Origin: Tannerella sp.
GTDB taxonomy: Bacteria > Bacteroidota > Bacteroidia > Bacteroidales > Tannerellaceae
Assembly: GCA_031261145.1 (NCBI GenBank)
Contig: JAISJX010000297.1
Coordinates: forward strand, 1 to 7,519
Reading direction: 5' to 3'
DNA length: 7,519 nt
The notes under the pieces were generated by a model that ran no database searches, was not told the origin of the DNA, and worked only from the letters and a program-made list of their open reading frames with translations. Positions 7,253 to 7,519 of the stretch are shown here, one piece after another. The translations under genes and the position numbers were made by a program. The stretch's first letter is position 1, and every line of letters starts with the position of its first letter.

Positions 7253-7393
7253 ATTATCAAGAACTGAATGGCGGAGCCTATTCTGTAAGAATCTCGCCAT
7301 GACGGTTGGCGGGACATCGTCATTGCGAGACCCCAATAAGCCTTCGGTTTATCAAAAAAGTAAAATGACGAGCATTTGCAATATCTTGATAAT
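7253..7393. repeat. 10-bp inverted repeat bracketing a palindrome (MITE-like candidate)
   Basis: ATTATCAAGA at 7253-7262 is the exact reverse complement of TCTTGATAAT at 7384-7393. The ends are 141 bp apart and enclose the larger hairpin at 7292-7330. The size and terminal inverted repeats recall a small non-autonomous mobile element. However, no target-site duplication is seen at the outer edges, and a 10-bp match in AT-rich DNA can arise by chance. Confidence 0.35.
7292..7330. repeat. 13-bp imperfect palindrome with CGTCATTGCGAG arm
   Basis: The arm TCTCGCCATGACG (7292-7304) pairs with CGTCATTGCGAGA (7318-7330) at 12 of 13 positions; the single mismatch is C7298 with T7324. The loop is 13 nt (7305-7317), and two further pairs (G-U, T-A) are possible inside it. 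CGTCATTGCGAG is, to my knowledge, a word that recurs in short interspersed repeats of many bacterial genomes. This is therefore more likely an extragenic palindromic repeat than a unique regulator. It may form a stable structure in the 3' end of the tamL transcript. Confidence 0.6.
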
Positions 7394-7420
7394 TAGCGTA
7401 ATATAAAACTCGTCATTATA
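7361..7420. repeat. Second inverted repeat with ATGACGAG core
   Basis: AATGACGAG (7364-7372) is the exact reverse complement of CTCGTCATT (7409-7417). Pairing continues outward past one A-A mismatch for two more bases (TA at 7361-7362 with TA at 7419-7420). The loop is 36 nt and AT-rich, and it includes the right arm of the 7253-7393 repeat, so the two structures cannot both form fully on one strand. The core word is shared with the palindrome at 7292-7330. Confidence 0.5.
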
Positions 7421-7442
7421 AGACCCTATAAAATTCTTTTAA

Positions 7443-7519
7443 ATGAAGAAGAATGACGTGTTTGGAATGTGGAAAAGTCCCGCTTCGAGAAGAAATGTTA
7501 TTTTGCTTATTTTAAGCGG
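7443..7519 (+). CDS. Possible start of a further plus-strand gene (partial, unrecognised)
   Basis: From ATG 7443 the frame stays open for 25 codons to the window edge. It begins MKKNDVFGMWKSPASRRN, followed by hydrophobic VILLIL. A basic N-terminus followed by a hydrophobic stretch would fit a membrane segment or signal sequence, but only about seven hydrophobic residues are visible. I do not recognise the protein. TTTG at 7375-7378 with TAATATAA at 7399-7406 has the right spacing (20 bp) for a Bacteroidota promoter, but the -7 half is poor. The frame is short enough to be open by chance, and one minus-strand frame is open over the same bases, so this is a tentative call. Confidence 0.3.
   Translation, partial: MKKNDVFGMWKSPASRRNVILLILS

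Larger units (their letters stand above)
7168..7442. other. Intergenic region after tamL, without a convincing gene
   Basis: This stretch is clearly more AT-rich than tamL and holds no credible open frame on either strand. It contains three CGCAGATT words right after the tamL stop, a small GC-rich hairpin (7223-7235), and several interleaved inverted repeats listed separately. There is no classical intrinsic terminator with a stem followed directly by a T-run, so where the operon transcript ends is unclear. The larger hairpin at 7292-7330 could act as a transcript 3' end or stabiliser. Confidence 0.6.

Noticed and set aside
7505..7517. Hairpin GCTTA/TAAGC at the right edge as a terminator
   Set aside because: The 5-bp stem is A/T-rich and cut close to the window end. 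No T-run follows on the plus strand, and no gene ending nearby needs it.

Overview
The window looks like a Bacteroidales-type genome (Bacteroides/Parabacteroides relatives). Three things point there: a TACCTTTG -7 box close to the first gene and little Shine-Dalgarno signal; a very long TamB-family protein followed by a BamA/TamA-like protein with a lipoprotein signal (the arrangement known as TamL in Bacteroidota); and the style of both proteins. No search was run, so genus-level placement is inference.

Layout: (1) 1-69, minus strand: the first 23 codons of an NAD(P)-dependent epimerase/dehydratase that runs off the left edge. (2) 70-203: an AT-rich divergent intergenic region holding a good -7 box (185-192) for the rightward operon. 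(3) 204-4862, plus strand: the tamB-like gene. Its natural N-terminus seems to begin at ATG 204 or 213, but an in-frame TGA at 258-260 interrupts the signal anchor. The uninterrupted reading frame can only start downstream, for example at TTG 276. (4) 4852-7167, plus strand: the tamL-like lipoprotein/outer-membrane-barrel gene, overlapping tamB by 11 bp. (5) 7168-7519: a non-coding, AT-rich tail with a CGCAGATT repeat cluster and a set of interleaved inverted repeats. A possible start of another plus-strand gene lies at 7443.

The two main genes form one translationally coupled unit. TamB would span the periplasm from an inner-membrane anchor as a long beta-rich bridge. TamL would sit in the outer membrane as an Omp85 barrel with periplasmic POTRA domains and an additional lipid anchor. 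Together they would form a translocation and assembly module (TAM) that serves the outer membrane (protein insertion and/or phospholipid traffic in characterised relatives).

The most unusual point is the TGA inside the TamB signal anchor. It sits in a weak termination context (TGAC), and an 8-bp hairpin begins 3 nt after it. A point mutation or sequence error is the simplest explanation. Readthrough or a regulated restart are possible and testable. I saw no CRISPR array, tRNA, rRNA, transposase or phage gene.
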